A DNA stretch of 64,000 nucleotides from Rutstroemia sp. NJR-2017a BVV2 (taxonomy: Eukaryota > Ascomycota > Leotiomycetes > Helotiales > Rutstroemiaceae): positions 1 through 64,000 of the forward strand of contig NJPS01000027.1 of assembly GCA_002946415.1 (NCBI GenBank), given 5' to 3'. The notes under the pieces were generated by a model, which saw nothing but the letters and a program-made list of their open reading frames with translations, was not told where the DNA came from and made no database searches. The position numbers were made by a program, and so were the translations under genes. This document shows, one piece after another, positions 1 through 13,787 of the stretch (its first letter is position 1; every line of letters starts with the position of its first letter).

Positions 1-189
1 GCACTTATTATGTACCATAAATAAGCCATTGTACGGCCAGTTAGTTGTAGAAGAATAAGACGATTTTACCCATTGACATAAGCTGGCCATTGTGCGCTCA
101 GCCTAGTGTCCCGGGTAAACGTCGGCACAAGTTCACGTGACCTTGTTGGATCTTCCCCCTTTTGAGCATATTACTTTTATTAGAAGGTC
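1..189. other. Non-AT-rich segment at the window edge
   Basis: This stretch has ordinary base composition (for example a cccgggtaaac core near 110) and differs sharply from the AT-rich DNA that follows. I see no reading frame or repeat match to the rest of the window. It ends where homology to the family A retrotransposon interior begins, so it is probably the flank of that truncated copy. Confidence 0.4.
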
Positions 190-1241
190 CAACCAACAGA
201 AATATCTAAAGTTAACTAATTATAGATCGTTACTATAAATTGGAACTCGAGATTAGCTTTATTAGAATATAACGAGAAACTCGAATCTATAGGAGATTCA
301 AAGAATTCCAATAATATAATTTACTAAATAACAAAGAGATTTAGGAAATTATTTATCAATATAGTTATAAAGATTAGCGAAATATATTATTATAAGAATT
401 AACTCAATTATAAAAGGTAATATTATAGATTTTCAGATATAAAGTATCTATCAAATATATTGATATTCCTATTAAACGAATCCTCAGAATAAGAATCAGA
501 ACAAATCTAAATATAATCTAGAAAGATATAATCGATATCTAGAAGAGATTCTTTGGTTTTATGAAAAGTAGCAAACTTAAGATTATAAATCGAAACCAGA
601 AAAGAATTAATTAGGAATAACTTATCGAAAGTATAAATAAGGGGTTAACTAGAAAGCTTAAAGCTATTTTAGAATCAAAATAAATCTTTTGCGAAATATA
701 TATAAATAGGTACTTACTCCAAGTAATAATAAACTTAGAAACAATAGAAAATTTCATAATATCAAAAACTATAATATCAGCAAAATTGTAAACTCTCGAG
801 AAACTAGTTTTATATAAACTCTATCTTATCAATAGATAATTAACTAAAAAGGATAGATTAGTTTAGTACAAAATACAAGAATTTGAGATATAGCTAAAAT
901 AGTATTCTAAGTAGATAAAAATAGATTTGGTCTTATTAAGAAGATACCAACTAATTTTGAGAATACTATAGTTAAAAAGCTATAATTTATATATTAATTA
1001 AGTTATAATAACTATATAGTACAATAAGTACAAATATAAGACGAAGTTTATATAAAGTTTTGTAAGATTAATATTTAGTTAAGAATTGAAGGTAATATAC
1101 TTACCGAGAATAGATATCTTAACCTAGGATCCTCTACTAAAGGATATATCAGTATAGTACTAGAAATATATCGAAATTTTCAAGAAAAGGCTTTATAAAG
1201 ATATCTTACCAAAATATCAGCTTTGGGATTATGAAATAAAA

Positions 1242-2040
1242 TTGGAAGAAAGAAAGAAACTACTATTCTTACTAATTATACTACTATCAAAGAAGAAACT
1301 CAGAATATTTCAAGAATATATTATAGAAAATTTAGCAAAAGGATTTATTAAGAAATCCTATTTATCTATAGATATACTAATCTTCTTTGTATCTAAACTC
1401 TATAATATAAAATTAAGACTAATTATCAATTACCGAAAACTGAATATTATTATTATTAAGGATTAATATATATTACTATTGGCTAATAAACTATAAGATC
1501 GAATCGGGAAAACTAAATATTTTACTAAATTAGATCAATATATAGAATTCAATCTAATCCGAATCAAGAAAAGAGATAAATAGAAAATAGTATTTTATAT
1601 ATAATACAAATACTACAAATACTAAATTATACTCTTCGGGCTTACCAATATATCTACAATATATATATATTTAATCAATAACTTATTAAGAAAGTACTTC
1701 GACAACTACTATATAATATACTTAGATAATATCTTAATCTTTACCGAGATCTTTAAAGAATATATCAAGATTATATAGAAGATATTATAGATTCTGATAG
1801 ATATAGATATCTTACTTAAATCTTCGAAGTACAAATTCTATATTACTAGAACCGAATTCTTAGGATATATTATTAAAACTTATAAATTCGAAATAAGTCT
1901 AGAAAAAGTAAAAGAAGTTTTAAAGTAGATATAGTTTACTATAGTTAAAGAAATATAATTATTTTTAAAATTTACAAACTTCTATAAATGATTTATCAAA
2001 GATTATTCGAAAATCGTAATACTATTTATAGAACTAACTA
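1242..2040 (+). pseudogene. Degraded reverse transcriptase of family A copy 1
   Basis: The first 74 codons are open and read EERKKLLFL, then GFIKKSYLS, then LRLIINYRKLN, the usual order of the fingers region of fungal Ty3/gypsy reverse transcriptases. Beyond 1466 the same frame continues past stops with FTKLDQYIEFNLIRIKK, the palm region, and YLDNILIFTE near 1720, where the YLDDI motif has become YLDNI. The second catalytic aspartate is therefore lost, as expected from GAT to AAT. It cannot make active enzyme. Confidence 0.8.
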
Positions 2041-4654
2041 AAAAGGATTATAAGTATAAATAAAATAGTATAATACAAAAAGTATTTGAGACTCTCAAAT
2101 AAGCTTTTATATAAATACTAGTTCTTATTATCTTCGATCTAGAACTACTGATTATTATTGAGATAGATATATCGGATTATATATTAGAAATAGTCTTTAG
2201 TTAGCTAAATAAAGATAAGAAACTATAATCGATAATATATTATTTAAAAAAGTTTCAACTAGTTAAGTTAAACTACGAAATTTATAATAAGGAACTTCTA
2301 GTAATTATCGATATTTTCAAAGAATAGAAAGTTTATCTTAAAGGATCTAAATATATAGTTCAAGTTTACTCAGATTATAAGAATTTAGTATATTTCATAA
2401 TAACCAAAGTTCTAAATAGACGATAAATATAATAGATAGAAATACTAGTTATATATAATTTCAAGATACTATATATCAAAGAAAACGAAAATACTAGAAC
2501 CGATATATTTAATAGAAAACCAGAATATTTAGAGAATAAGATATATAAATTATATATTATATTTCACTAAGATAGAGATTCGTTAGTATTCAACTTAGCT
2601 TAATTAACTATAATAATATCGCTTTATAACAACTATTTAGAAAAGTAAGTATAAGAGTACTATAAAAACGATTTTACTATAAAATAAATACTAGAATAAC
2701 TAGATAAGGGATTTATAATTAAGGATAGTATTATATATTTCTATAGGAAGATATATATCTTTTCGATCTTAGCTAAATAATTTATTTAGAAATAGTATAA
2801 GTTACTAACTTATAGATATCAAGAAATCATAAAAATATTTACAAGAATTAAGATAAACTTATATTTTCCACAAATAAGAAAGATAGTTAAGGAAGTTATC
2901 GGAAATTACAATATCTATATATAGAATAAAACCTTATAATATACTTTATATAGTTAGCTCAAAACTCTAGATATATCTTCTTAGCTATAGAAATCTATTA
3001 TATAAGATTTTGTAGTTAAACTATTATCTTCGAAAGATCTAATAACAAAAGTAATATATAACTCTATTCTAGTTATAGTAGATCGATTAACCAAATTTGG
3101 ATATATAGTTTTATATAAAGAAAGTAGTATAACTAAAAACTTAGTTTATATATTCTTACAAACGATAATTAGTATATATAATATACTAGAAAAAATTATT
3201 TCGGATTAAGATAAGTTCTTTATATCAAAGTTTTAACAGATACTTATAATACTATTAAAGATTAAAAGAAAACTTTCAATAATATTCTATCTATAGATAA
3301 ATAACTAGATAGAATAATTGAACTAAACTATAGAATAATATTTATATTATTATATAAATTATCGATAAAATAATTAAGTAAAATTACTATTACTTATATA
3401 ATTTGTATATAATATATCTGAAGTTGTAACAACAAATATATTACTAGTATATACTAACTTTGGGTTCGAACTAAAAATATATAATACCTAGTTTCCGGAT
3501 ATAGTAAACTCAGATATCGGTATAACAAAAGTAGAAGATTTAAAGAATTTATATAAATAACTATTACTCGATATCAAGTTCATTATATAACAAACAATAT
3601 AATATTATAACTAGAAATATAATATAGAACCAATATTTAAAAAAGAGAATAAAGTTTATCTCCTTAAATGAAATATCAATACGAAAAAACTAAATAATAA
3701 ACTAGATTACAAAAAATTAGGATTCTTCAAAATCAGTAAAGTGGTTGAATTAATCAATTACTACTTAGAGTTACTATAAATAATAAATATATATCTAGTA
3801 TTTTATATTTCACTTTTTAAACTAGTATTACTAGAAATACCAAATATATTATATACCGAAATTGAACTAGTTAACTTAAATACTAAATACAAAGTTAAAG
3901 AGATATTAGATCAAAAATATATTAGAGAAAAGCTTTATTACTTGATTAAATAAGAAGAATATTTATACTTAGAAAATATATAGAAACTAATCAAGAACTT
4001 AAACTATCTACAAGATTTGGAGAAATTCTATCTAAGAAACCTTTAACTTTCAACCAAGTAGCTAATTTAGAATTACTTATCAGAGAGAGTTTAAAAATCA
4101 AAAAGTTAATTTTAGAAGAATTAGATATCTAAGGAACTTGTTTAGTTTGTTTAATCTATTCTTTTTCCAATTATTCCTTTTTCTCAAACTTCTCTAATAT
4201 ATCTATTATATATAGATTATACTATAATATTTTCCTAGTCTTTTTTTTTAGCTTTCACTATTATTTCTTTAAATAAAGAATTTTCGTTATAATCTTCTTC
4301 TCTTTAACTTTCAGATAAGCTTCTTTATATTATATTATTACCTAAGAAGAAATAGAGATTCCGAAAACATTATAAGAATTATATCTAATACTTTTAGTAT
4401 ACTTTCTATAATAATCTATTCTAGGAAGAATATAATATTCCAGATTCTTTTCAGAATAACGAGAATATTTTACCGATATTATTCTTCTCTTCTCCTTTAT
4501 CCGAAAATAAATTATAAAACGACTTTTTGAAGATCAAGATAATTCTTTAGATATAATAAAGAAAAGAGAAATAAGATATTTATTAAGAACCTAAGTAGAT
4601 ACTCTATATTATTATAGTAAATATCAGGATAATACTAAACTAGAAAGAGGATAA

Positions 4655-5204
4655 TATTATAATATATTTAGAATAAGAGTTTAAAAACCTTAGATTCAGA
4701 AAGTAGTTAACTATTATTCGGTAAGGTCGAACTATTATATAGAGATTATATAATAAAGTAGAGTCTAGATATCTATATCTATAGTATAGAGATAGGAAAA
4801 AAGTATCTATAATTATCAATATATCTTTGTAAAGAATAGTATTATAGAAATAAGATATCTAGAAATAGATAAGTATTAGAATAATCAATAGTACTTTTAG
4901 TAGAATCTTAGATTAGAATTATATGATATTCTAGTAGCTCCTAGTAGTCCTAGTAATAGGAATTGATAAGATTAATAGAATAATAGAGAACAAAAGTCTA
5001 TATAACTAGATAGTTTTCCTTAGTATATAGAGCTTTGTATTTAATAATAATTACTACTTGTTTATCTACTATTACAATTACAATCGATTCTTTATATAAC
5101 TATTATCAATAATAAATCTATAATAGTACTATTAGTTATTGCGACCTCTAGTACTCGAGACCCTAACCACTTTTATATAACTTAGGAGACAAGTATTTAT
5201 AATA
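4655..5204 (+). repeat. Family A LTR (3' LTR of copy 1)
   Basis: This 550-bp repeat aligns along its length with copies at 13147-13696, 19565-20114, 61553-62102 and, reversed, 60034-60583. Its ends correspond to TGTTACAATAT at the left and GTAACA at the right, both altered here to TATTATAATAT and TATAATA. It directly abuts family B sequence at 5205, so family A probably inserted into a family B copy. Confidence 0.85.
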
Positions 5205-8200
5205 ATATAAAATATAACAATATAAATTACTAATTATAAAAAGTAAATATAATTCGATATTATATTATTAGATAGATATTAGATAATCTTAAGAATATTA
5301 TAGATATATTAATATAATCTAAAGATAGATTAGATTATAAAGAAAATTATTTTAAATCAATATAAATATAATTAATAAAATATATAAAAACTTATAAAGT
5401 TAATATCCTAGAATAAATTGGAAGTAAATAATATTTAAGAAATAGAATATTAAAATATCTAAGATCCTTTACTAAAGAAAATATTAATATAATATCAGAA
5501 ATATATTAGAATATTTAAAAAATAATTTAACAAAAAGATATTATCAAAATATCAATTTTGGGATTATAAAATCTTATTACAAAAAAGAAAAAAACTATTT
5601 TTTTATTTAATAATATTATTATTAGAAGCGAAATTAATATAATTTCGAGAATACCTTAATAAGATATTTAGAAAAGGATTTATATAAGAATTAGTATTAT
5701 TAATAGAAATATCGATATTCTTTATATCTAAATTAGGAGATATAAAAGAAAGATCTATAATTAATTATAGAAAACTTAATATAATTATAATTAAAAATCG
5801 ATATCCTTTATTACTAATAAGTAAATTATAAAATCGATTAAAATAAATAAAAATCTTTACAAAATTAGATTAGAAAATTAGATTCAATCTAATTTATATT
5901 AAAAAAAAAATATAAATAGAAAATAGTATTTTATATATAATATAAATTTTACAAAAACTTTATAATATTTTTCAGATTAACAAATATATTAGTAAAATAT
6001 ATATATTTGGTCTATAATCTATTATATAAATAACTTAATATAAATTATATCTATTATCTAGATAATATCTTGATCTTTTTAGAAATAAAAATAGAATATA
6101 TCAAGATTATCCAAAATATATTATAAATATTGATAAATATAGATATCTTATTTAAACTTAAAAAATATAATTTTCATATTATAAAAATCAAGTTTCTAAA
6201 ATATATTATTAATATTTAAGAATTTAAAATAAATTCTAAAAAAGTAGAAAGTATATTTAAATAAAAGTAACTAAATAATATTAAAGAAATCTAATTTTTC
6301 TTAGAATTTATAAACTTTTATAGAAGATTTATTAAGAAATACTTTTTTATTATAATACTATTTATAAAACTAACTAAGAAAACCGATAATGAAAATCTAA
6401 TTTATCTAATAAAATAAAAGATAAAATAGATAAGAATCTTATAAAGATATTTACTTAAAGTAATAATATCTAAATAATCTTTAAAATTTTAAAAAGAATA
6501 TTTGCAAAAATTCTAATATTTATTATATTCGATTTCGAGAAAGAAATTATAGTTGAGATTAATATATCTAATTATATATTTAAAATATTCCTTAGCTAAA
6601 TAAATAAAGATAAAAAATAATAACTAATAATTTTTTATTCTAAAAAACTATTACTAGCTAAGTTAAATTATAAAATATATAATAAAGAACTTTTTATAAT
6701 AGTTGATATCTTTAGAAAATAGAGAGTTTATTTAAAAAGATCGAAGTTATTAGTATAAATATATATAGATTATAAAAATCTAATTTACTTTATAATTATA
6801 AAATAGCTAAATAAAAAATAAATTAAATAAATAGAAATTCTAGTTTTATATAACTTCCGAATTTTATATATTAAAAAAATAGAAAATATATAAATTAATA
6901 TTTTTAACTATAAACTAGAATATCTTGAGAATAAGATATATAAATTATATATTATTTTGAAATAAGAAGATAATATCTTGATTTTCAATAAAGTATAATT
7001 TATAGCTATAATATCAATACTTGATATCGATTTAATATAAATAGAAGTTAAGATCTATTATAATATAAATTTAATTACTAAATATATATTAAAAATAAAA
7101 AGTAAAGAATTTATAATCAAAAACAAAATTATATATTTGTATAAGAAGATATATATCTCTTTAATAATAGCTAAATTATTTATAAAAAAATACTATAAAC
7201 TATTAACTTATAGATATTAGAAAATCGTGAAGATATATATATAAATTAGAAAAGATTACTATTTTCTATAGATAAATTAGATAATTGAGAAAATAGTTAG
7301 AAAATATAATATCTATATAAAGAATAAATTAGTTAGATATATTCTATATAAATAATTTAAAACTTTCGATATATCTTCTCAATTATAGAAATTTATATTA
7401 TAGAATTTTATAGTTAAACTATCTAATTTAAAAGAACTAATAATAAAAATTAAATATAATATAATTCTAGTAATTATAGATAAACTAATAAAATTCAAAT
7501 ATATATTATTTTTCAAAGAAATCTATATAATAGAGAATCTAGTTCAAATATTTATAAGAAATATAATTAGTATTTATAAAATACTAATAGAAATAATATC
7601 TAATAAAAATAAATTATTCACTTCAAAATTCTAGGAAATATTAACTATATTTATAAATATCAAATAGAAAAACTTAATAATATTTTATTTATAAATAGAT
7701 AGTTAGATAAAATAATTAAATTAGATTATAAAAATATATTTATAATATTATATTAATTATAAATAAGATAACTAAATAAAACTATTACTATTTATCCCGT
7801 TTATATATAATATATTAGAATAAAATATTATAATTATAATTCTAGTTTATATAAATTTTGGATTCTATTCTAAATCTTATAATATATTATTATTTTAAAA
7901 TACTAATTTCGATATAATAATTAGAAAAATAGAAGATATAAAGAAGTTTTATAAATAATTATTACTAGATATTAAATTCTTAATTACTAGATTAGTAAAA
8001 TACTATAATAGGAAATATAATATAGAATCTATATTTAAAGAAAAAGATAAAGTTTATTTTCTATAACAAAATATTGATATCAAATAACTAAATAATAAAT
8101 TAGATTATAAGGAACTTAGATTATTTAAGATTAATAAGAAAATTGGATTAATCAATTATAAATTAAAATTACTAAATATAATAAAAATATATCTAATATT

Positions 8201-8330
8201 CTATATTTTCTTACTTAAACTAATACTAAATCGAATATCAAATACTTTATATATCGAAACTGAATTAATAAACTTAAATATTATATATAAAATTGAGAAG
8301 ATACTATAAAGGAATACAGATATACTATCG
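5205..8330 (+). mobile_element. RIP-degraded Ty3/gypsy fragment, family B, no LTRs
   Basis: The start matches the interior of the second family B copy near 28560-28700. Degraded pol reads on the plus strand: reverse transcriptase from about 5580 (RSIINYRKLNIIIIKNRYP near 5750), the YxDD region near 6050, integrase around 7380-7800 and a chromodomain-like end near 8150-8320. Neither LTR is present, and the family A LTR sits directly at the 5' edge. Family B pol is clearly related to family A but is a different family in sequence and LTR. Confidence 0.75.
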
Positions 8331-8399
8331 ATATATACAGTAAATAATATTATAGATACTACTATTCAGTAATAAAAATAAGTAAAGAAGAAGAAGATA

Positions 8400-11150
8400 T
8401 TGATTACAAATATCTATATTAGTACTAGATATAAGAGGTAGAATCTCAGAACAGAAAAACATTTAATTCGGCTACTAGGTATATATTATAACTTTAACTT
8501 TATTATATAAATCCTCTTCCGAAAATAATTGTTTTTTAACTATTCTAGATTATTCCTTCTTTGTAAATAATAGTCCTTCTTTATTAGACTCTATTACTAC
8601 TTCCTTATCCAAAATATCAGTATCTAATTCAACTTTAGATATAGATATACTATTAGTATAAGAGAGCTCTAGATGATAATAGAATAATTTCTTTCCGAAA
8701 ATATATTTTTCCTTCTCTATTATTTGCTAGTATAATTCCAGAACTATAGATACTACTTTCTTATACTATTATACTATAAACTTATAAGTAGTTTCCCGAT
8801 CCTTTCCCAATAATATATCTCTTTCTCTTATCACTATAAGAGAACTCTACTATCTTCGGTATATTAGTATATCCGAAATTGCTTCTAGATTAACTAGCTC
8901 TATCTCTATAAGAAAGCAATATAGTATAGTACTATACTAGTTCGGAAGTTCCGAGGAAGTAGTTTTGGGTAAGACTTGATTATAATATATTTTCGATAAT
9001 ATATTCTATATCTCTTTTTCTTATATCTCCAAAATCTTATTATCTTCTTGTATTATAACAAACCAAGATAATATTATATATCTGATCTTTGTTATAGATC
9101 CGATAGCTCTATATAGTATTGATAGAAATATAATTCTAGTATCTCCAGACTTATATAGTATAAGTTTCCAACCCAGATCAAGTATATATAAATCCTCCTT
9201 TATAAAAATCTGGTTGTTAATCTAATAAACGAAACTATTAATCTATTATCTTCTTATTCTCACTCTATCCTACTACTATCCTAACTTGTACTATATCTCA
9301 AATATAAAGAAGATATAGTTCTTATTATCTTCTTTATCTATCGATACTATCCTCTGGATCATCGATACTCTTTGTTTATTTGCTAGTAACTCAGATATAT
9401 TCAGATCGATATAGTAGAAATAAGTCTTATCACTAGGAAGACTATATTTAGTATAGTAAAGGTAACTAATTAGTTTCTATACTGAATCAGATCTCAAAGC
9501 TATATATAATATATAGTAAGCTAGATCTTATTGTATCAACTATTATATAATCGAGTAAAATATATTTCTTAGTTAGCTAATATTTTTGTATCTATTAATC
9601 TCGTGAAGGTATTAGAGGTAGAGATCAAACTTATTATTTAGATATTATTTGAGCTCCGGATTTTCAAATTACTAAGTAAATAAAGGAACTATTATACTTC
9701 CTTTATCTTCCTATTATATAGTAATTATCTTATCCTATATCGCGAGAATAACCTCCTAATCAAAAGAGAAAACAATACTAGTTTGATTATATACAAACTT
9801 ATATAGTTCTAGATTATCTAATAGTCTAGTAAGGTGATTAGTAATATAAAACCATTTGTATATATTCTTAGTAATCCTTAATTTTCCAATATTCAGTCAG
9901 TAGTCCCAAATATATTTCAGTTTCTCGTCCAGCTATTCACGATCCAAGTATTTAGTATATAGTTCAAAGTAATCTACTATAAGCTATCTATATAGAAAGT
10001 AAATCTTTTTAAATATATATATCTTTTCTAAGAGTTTTATATCTATTACAGTCCCCAGCAATTTTCTTTTATTGATTATTATTTTTTATCTAAGTATTAT
10101 ATCTTCCGAGTACTGATAATTTTTCAATTTAGTTAGTTTCTCTTCCTTTATCTCTTCTTTACTATTTTCGTTATCACTATCTCTAATTAGTTTATCCTTT
10201 ATCTTATTCATTTCTTCTTTATCTAGACTATCTTTATTGCTAGGAACTATTCCGAACTTCTCTACTTTCTATTATAATATCTAAAGTACTCTTGATCTAA
10301 GGTTCCTATCTTTACTTTGGTTTATATTATCTATCCCCACCAAATTTTGCTTTGCTAGGTAGAATGAAACTTCTTTATTACTATCTTTTTCATTCTTATT
10401 CTCATCTAAATCTATTGTTTCTTCTTCAATTATATCTTCTCTAATTTCTTCTAAAAATCTATATATACCAAACTTTATTTCTAGTTCTTATATTTATTAT
10501 ATTGATATTTTTTGTATATCTTCTTTTCTGTTTTTATATACTTTATCGAAATTACTTAAGTTAATAGTCTTGGTATCTTTGATCTACTTTTTCCTATTTA
10601 TAAATCTTTCAATAGTCGCTATATTCACTAATTGTATAATTTCCTCTAGTCCTATAAATTCTATAAGTTTTCGAATAGAATAAAGAAAATTTATCGAGTA
10701 GTTCCTATTATCTAGCTACCTAACCACTCTACTATTATTCTTCCAATATTTTGCGATAACTTTTTTTATCTCTATTACTTTGTTTTTTCTAACTTTATTA
10801 CTTTCTATAATATTAAAGATTTCGGATTATCGATTAGCGAACTTATCTTCTAAGATATATATTCTAAATACTTTATTATATTGAATAAACAAAAATATCT
10901 TCTTTATTATATCTAAAGTTTTATTATAAAATTGAAGTATATTTTATAAGATCTCCTTTTCTACTTTGTACTTCTCTTCTATTAGTACTTATAATAGAAA
11001 CTTCTTTACCTCCTATATACTTCTGAACTATCTTCCAACCTTAGAACTATTATTATATACCTTAGAGAAAAGTATTATTACTATATTGTTTTTAGATGAA
11101 GCTATTTTATAGATATAGGAATTTTTTATATTTATAGTAAAGAAAGAAAA
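8400..11150 (-). pseudogene. Degraded copy of a multicopy fungal gene of unknown function
   Basis: Read on the minus strand, one frame stays recognisable over most of this stretch despite stops. An acidic, lysine-rich N-terminal part lies near 10.1-10.4 kb (IKDKLIRDSDNENSKEEIKE). Ordered hydrophobic segments follow near 9.7-9.9 kb (NHLTRLLDNLELYKFVYNQT), then DLNISELLANKQRVSMIQ near 9.39 kb and DLGWKLILYKSGDTRIILP near 9.15 kb. The closing part resembles a repetitive protein seen in many fungal genomes that I cannot name functionally; a JmjC or 2OG-oxygenase-like fold is only a guess. AT content is visibly lower than in the flanking retrotransposons, so it is less mutated. It may be cargo of a mobile element or a captured host gene. 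Confidence 0.4.
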
Positions 11151-12239
11151 AAAGTTTGAAAAGTTGAAAGTTCCAAAATCGAAAAAGAAAGAAGAAGATA
11201 TCTATTTAAACTAACTCTATTATAACTATCTATCGTTTCCGCTAATGAAAATTTATCTTTTTTGACCAAAATTCACTACTTTCTAACTTAATTAAGTAAA
11301 TTTTTTAAATATAAAGTTGGTTTCTACTTCCCAAAACCTTTCTTTCTTTTTCTTATTTTTCCAATCTCTTCCTATAAGTAGGTTAGTATCCTATTTTCTT
11401 CCTTACTTGTTATATACTTCTTCTAATAATATAGTTTTCTCTATATATAGCTACTATATATATTTATTATAGACTCTCCTAATAATTCCACTATACCTCC
11501 TGTATTATAGTACAAATATAAATACTTTGATGAAAAACTATTTAATATTATATTATCTCTACTAGGAGTAAACGAAGGAAATACTATCGATAATAATAGT
11601 AGTCTATCTGGTATATAAGTATTACTTATTACTGATATTTGATCTTTCCTTCTATTATTTTTCATATTAATACTATTAAGTACTCTTTATATATATAAAG
11701 CCCTTATCAATATACTCTTACCAAAATTCACTATCAAATATATTCGTAAAGCTAAGCTATATAATCTAGATCTAGTAGGTCTTATTCTAACCGACCTCCA
11801 GGTTACTAATATAGAATATCTAGTATTTTCGGACTACTGTTTTAGAATATTATAGTTCGTAAATACTATCTATTAGATAATACAAATAGTAGTTTACAAA
11901 TTTAAAACTATCTTTGTATTATATTTAGTTATTTGCCTAGCTAGATAGTACTATAGCTATCCTTTTATTGGTCCTAATAAACTGGTTATGAAAATCTATA
12001 GCTAGTACTATAATAGAGACCGAAATAACTAAGTATTCTTATTCTTCTCTAATCTGGATAAGAATACTATCTTAAGTTACTCTGATTATAAAGAATAGAT
12101 CTAGGTTTTTCTCAATAATAATAATAAAGTAGATATTCAAGAATACTATACTTATATTATATTCTTTTGTTCAAGATATAATTGCTTCTCTTAAATCTTC
12201 TCCTTTTTTCAAATATATACTTTAGTTAAAATAGTTAGA
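11151..12239. other. AT-rich spacer between two degraded genes, no gene seen
   Basis: The only longer frame is a 74-codon minus-strand stretch at 11441-11665 with no family resemblance. Short plus-strand frames around 11.75-12.2 kb look weakly coding but cannot be joined with confidence. I see no LTR or terminal repeat. Confidence 0.3.
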
Positions 12240-12790
12240 TAAGAACTACTAGTATCTAGAACTAGAATACTATCAATAGATTAGATAGTAGCGATATATA
12301 ATTATGATAAAGTAGAGATTTTGAGTAAATATAAATCAAAGTAGCTTACTGAGACTAAGATAGATAGTACTACTGAGAATATTATATATTCTGCTAAGAA
12401 ACTTTATACTTATAAGGGATCTAAGAAGATTAAATCGAATCTACTTCTATCTTCCGAATATATCTAGGATAGTAATGATATTCTTTTATCCCTTATTACT
12501 ATAGATACCTTCTTTCCTAAGCTATCCAAGATCAAACTTAACTTTATACTACCTATTAGTAATACCGAGTTAGTATTACTTTATCTTTTATCTGAGAACA
12601 AGTATAAAAGATATATATCTATTGAGAAGCTTTCTATTACTATAGTATTCTATAGAGTTACCTATTCAGTTAAGAAAGTTACCTAAGTTTCTTCTATAAA
12701 CAAATATTAGCTAGGATCTAGTACTACTAACAAAGATATTATTAGAATACTATAGACTAAGATAGATAGAATATAATAGATAAATCTCTC
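12240..12790 (+). pseudogene. Degraded open frame of unknown function
   Basis: One plus-strand frame reads about 170 residues with only a few TAG or TAA interruptions, for example KLYTYKGSKKIKSNLLLSSE near 12410, TFFPKLSKIKLNFILPISNT near 12515 and RYISIEKLSITIVFYRVTYS near 12615. The composition is that of a soluble protein, with no membrane segment or catalytic motif visible. I do not recognise the family. It lies directly upstream of the full-length family A element and downstream of the minus-strand degraded gene, so the pair may belong to one unidentified repeat. Confidence 0.3.
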
Positions 12791-13146
12791 TCTTTTCTTT
12801 TTTTTTCTTTTTTGTATTTCTTCTCTTTCTATAACTACTATAGCCTCAAATTATAACCAGAATCCTATATATTAAAAATACTTTTTATATCTTATCGATA
12901 CCTAATATTAGATTAGTAGAAGGAAAGAGAATATAATGAAATAATTTTAATAAAAACTTAGCTTATATCTATCTATGAACTCCCAATTATAAAAATTTAA
13001 CAATAAAATCCTCTTTATTTTTCATTCTATTCAGGGTATTATATATAATTTGATCTACTAGATAGAGTAAATTCATTATTAGTAATTTTATATCCTTTTT
13101 TCCTTCTTTATTTAGTTAACTATTACTACCTCCTTTTCAAGACTAT

Positions 13147-13696
13147 TATTACAATATATCTAAATAGAAGCCTAAGGATTTTAGGTTTAGAGAGCAGCTA
13201 ACTACTATTCGGTGGGATCGAACTATTATATAGAGATTATATAATAAAGTAGAGTCTAGATATTTGTATCTATAATACAAAGATAAGGAAAAGATATCTA
13301 CAATTATTAGTATACCTTTATAAAGAATAGTATTATAGAAATAAGGTATTTAAGAATAGATAGGTACTAAAGTAATTAATAGTATCTTTAGTAGAACCTC
13401 AGGTAGAGATTACTTGATATCCTAGTAGTCTCAGTAATCCTAGTACTACTAGGACTGATAGGACTGATAAGATAGTAAAGAACAAAGATCTATATAACTA
13501 GATAGTTTTCTTTAGTATATAAAGCTTCGTACTTAATAACAATTACTACTTGTTTATCTACTATTATAATTACAATCGATTCTTTATATAACTATTATTA
13601 ATAATAAACCTATAATAGTACTATTAATTATTGTAATCTCTAGTACTCGAGATCCTGACCACTTCTATATAACTCAGAAAACAAGTATTTGTAATA
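13147..13696 (+). repeat. Family A 5' LTR of copy 2
   Basis: It is 550 bp and aligns end to end with the 3' LTR at 19565-20114. The left end reads TATTACAATAT (from TGTTACAATAT) and the right end GTAATA (from GTAACA). The interior starting at 13697 also occurs after the LTR at 61553-62102. Confidence 0.9.
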
Positions 13697-13787
13697 TTTT
13701 GAATATCTTTATTATCTTATATACCGAATCGATATAGCTCCAAACAATACTATAATAGCTAGGCCTATAAGCTAATTATTAACTCCA

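Larger units (their letters stand above)
190..5204 (+). mobile_element. 5'-truncated, RIP-degraded Ty3/gypsy retrotransposon, family A copy 1
   Basis: The copy matches the interior of the full-length family A element (13147-20114) from about its position 15070 onward, so the 5' LTR, gag and the first part of pol are missing. Degraded pol can still be read with many stops on the plus strand. The reverse transcriptase core begins near 1242 (motif LIINYRKLN) and continues with a YLDNILIF form of the catalytic YxDD box near 1720. RNase H and integrase follow (integrase around 2990-3420), then a C-terminal chromodomain-like segment around 3880-4060. A 550-bp 3' LTR closes the element. Nearly every frame is broken by TAG and TAA codons of the kind RIP makes from CAG, CAA and TGG. 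The element is dead. Confidence 0.85.
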
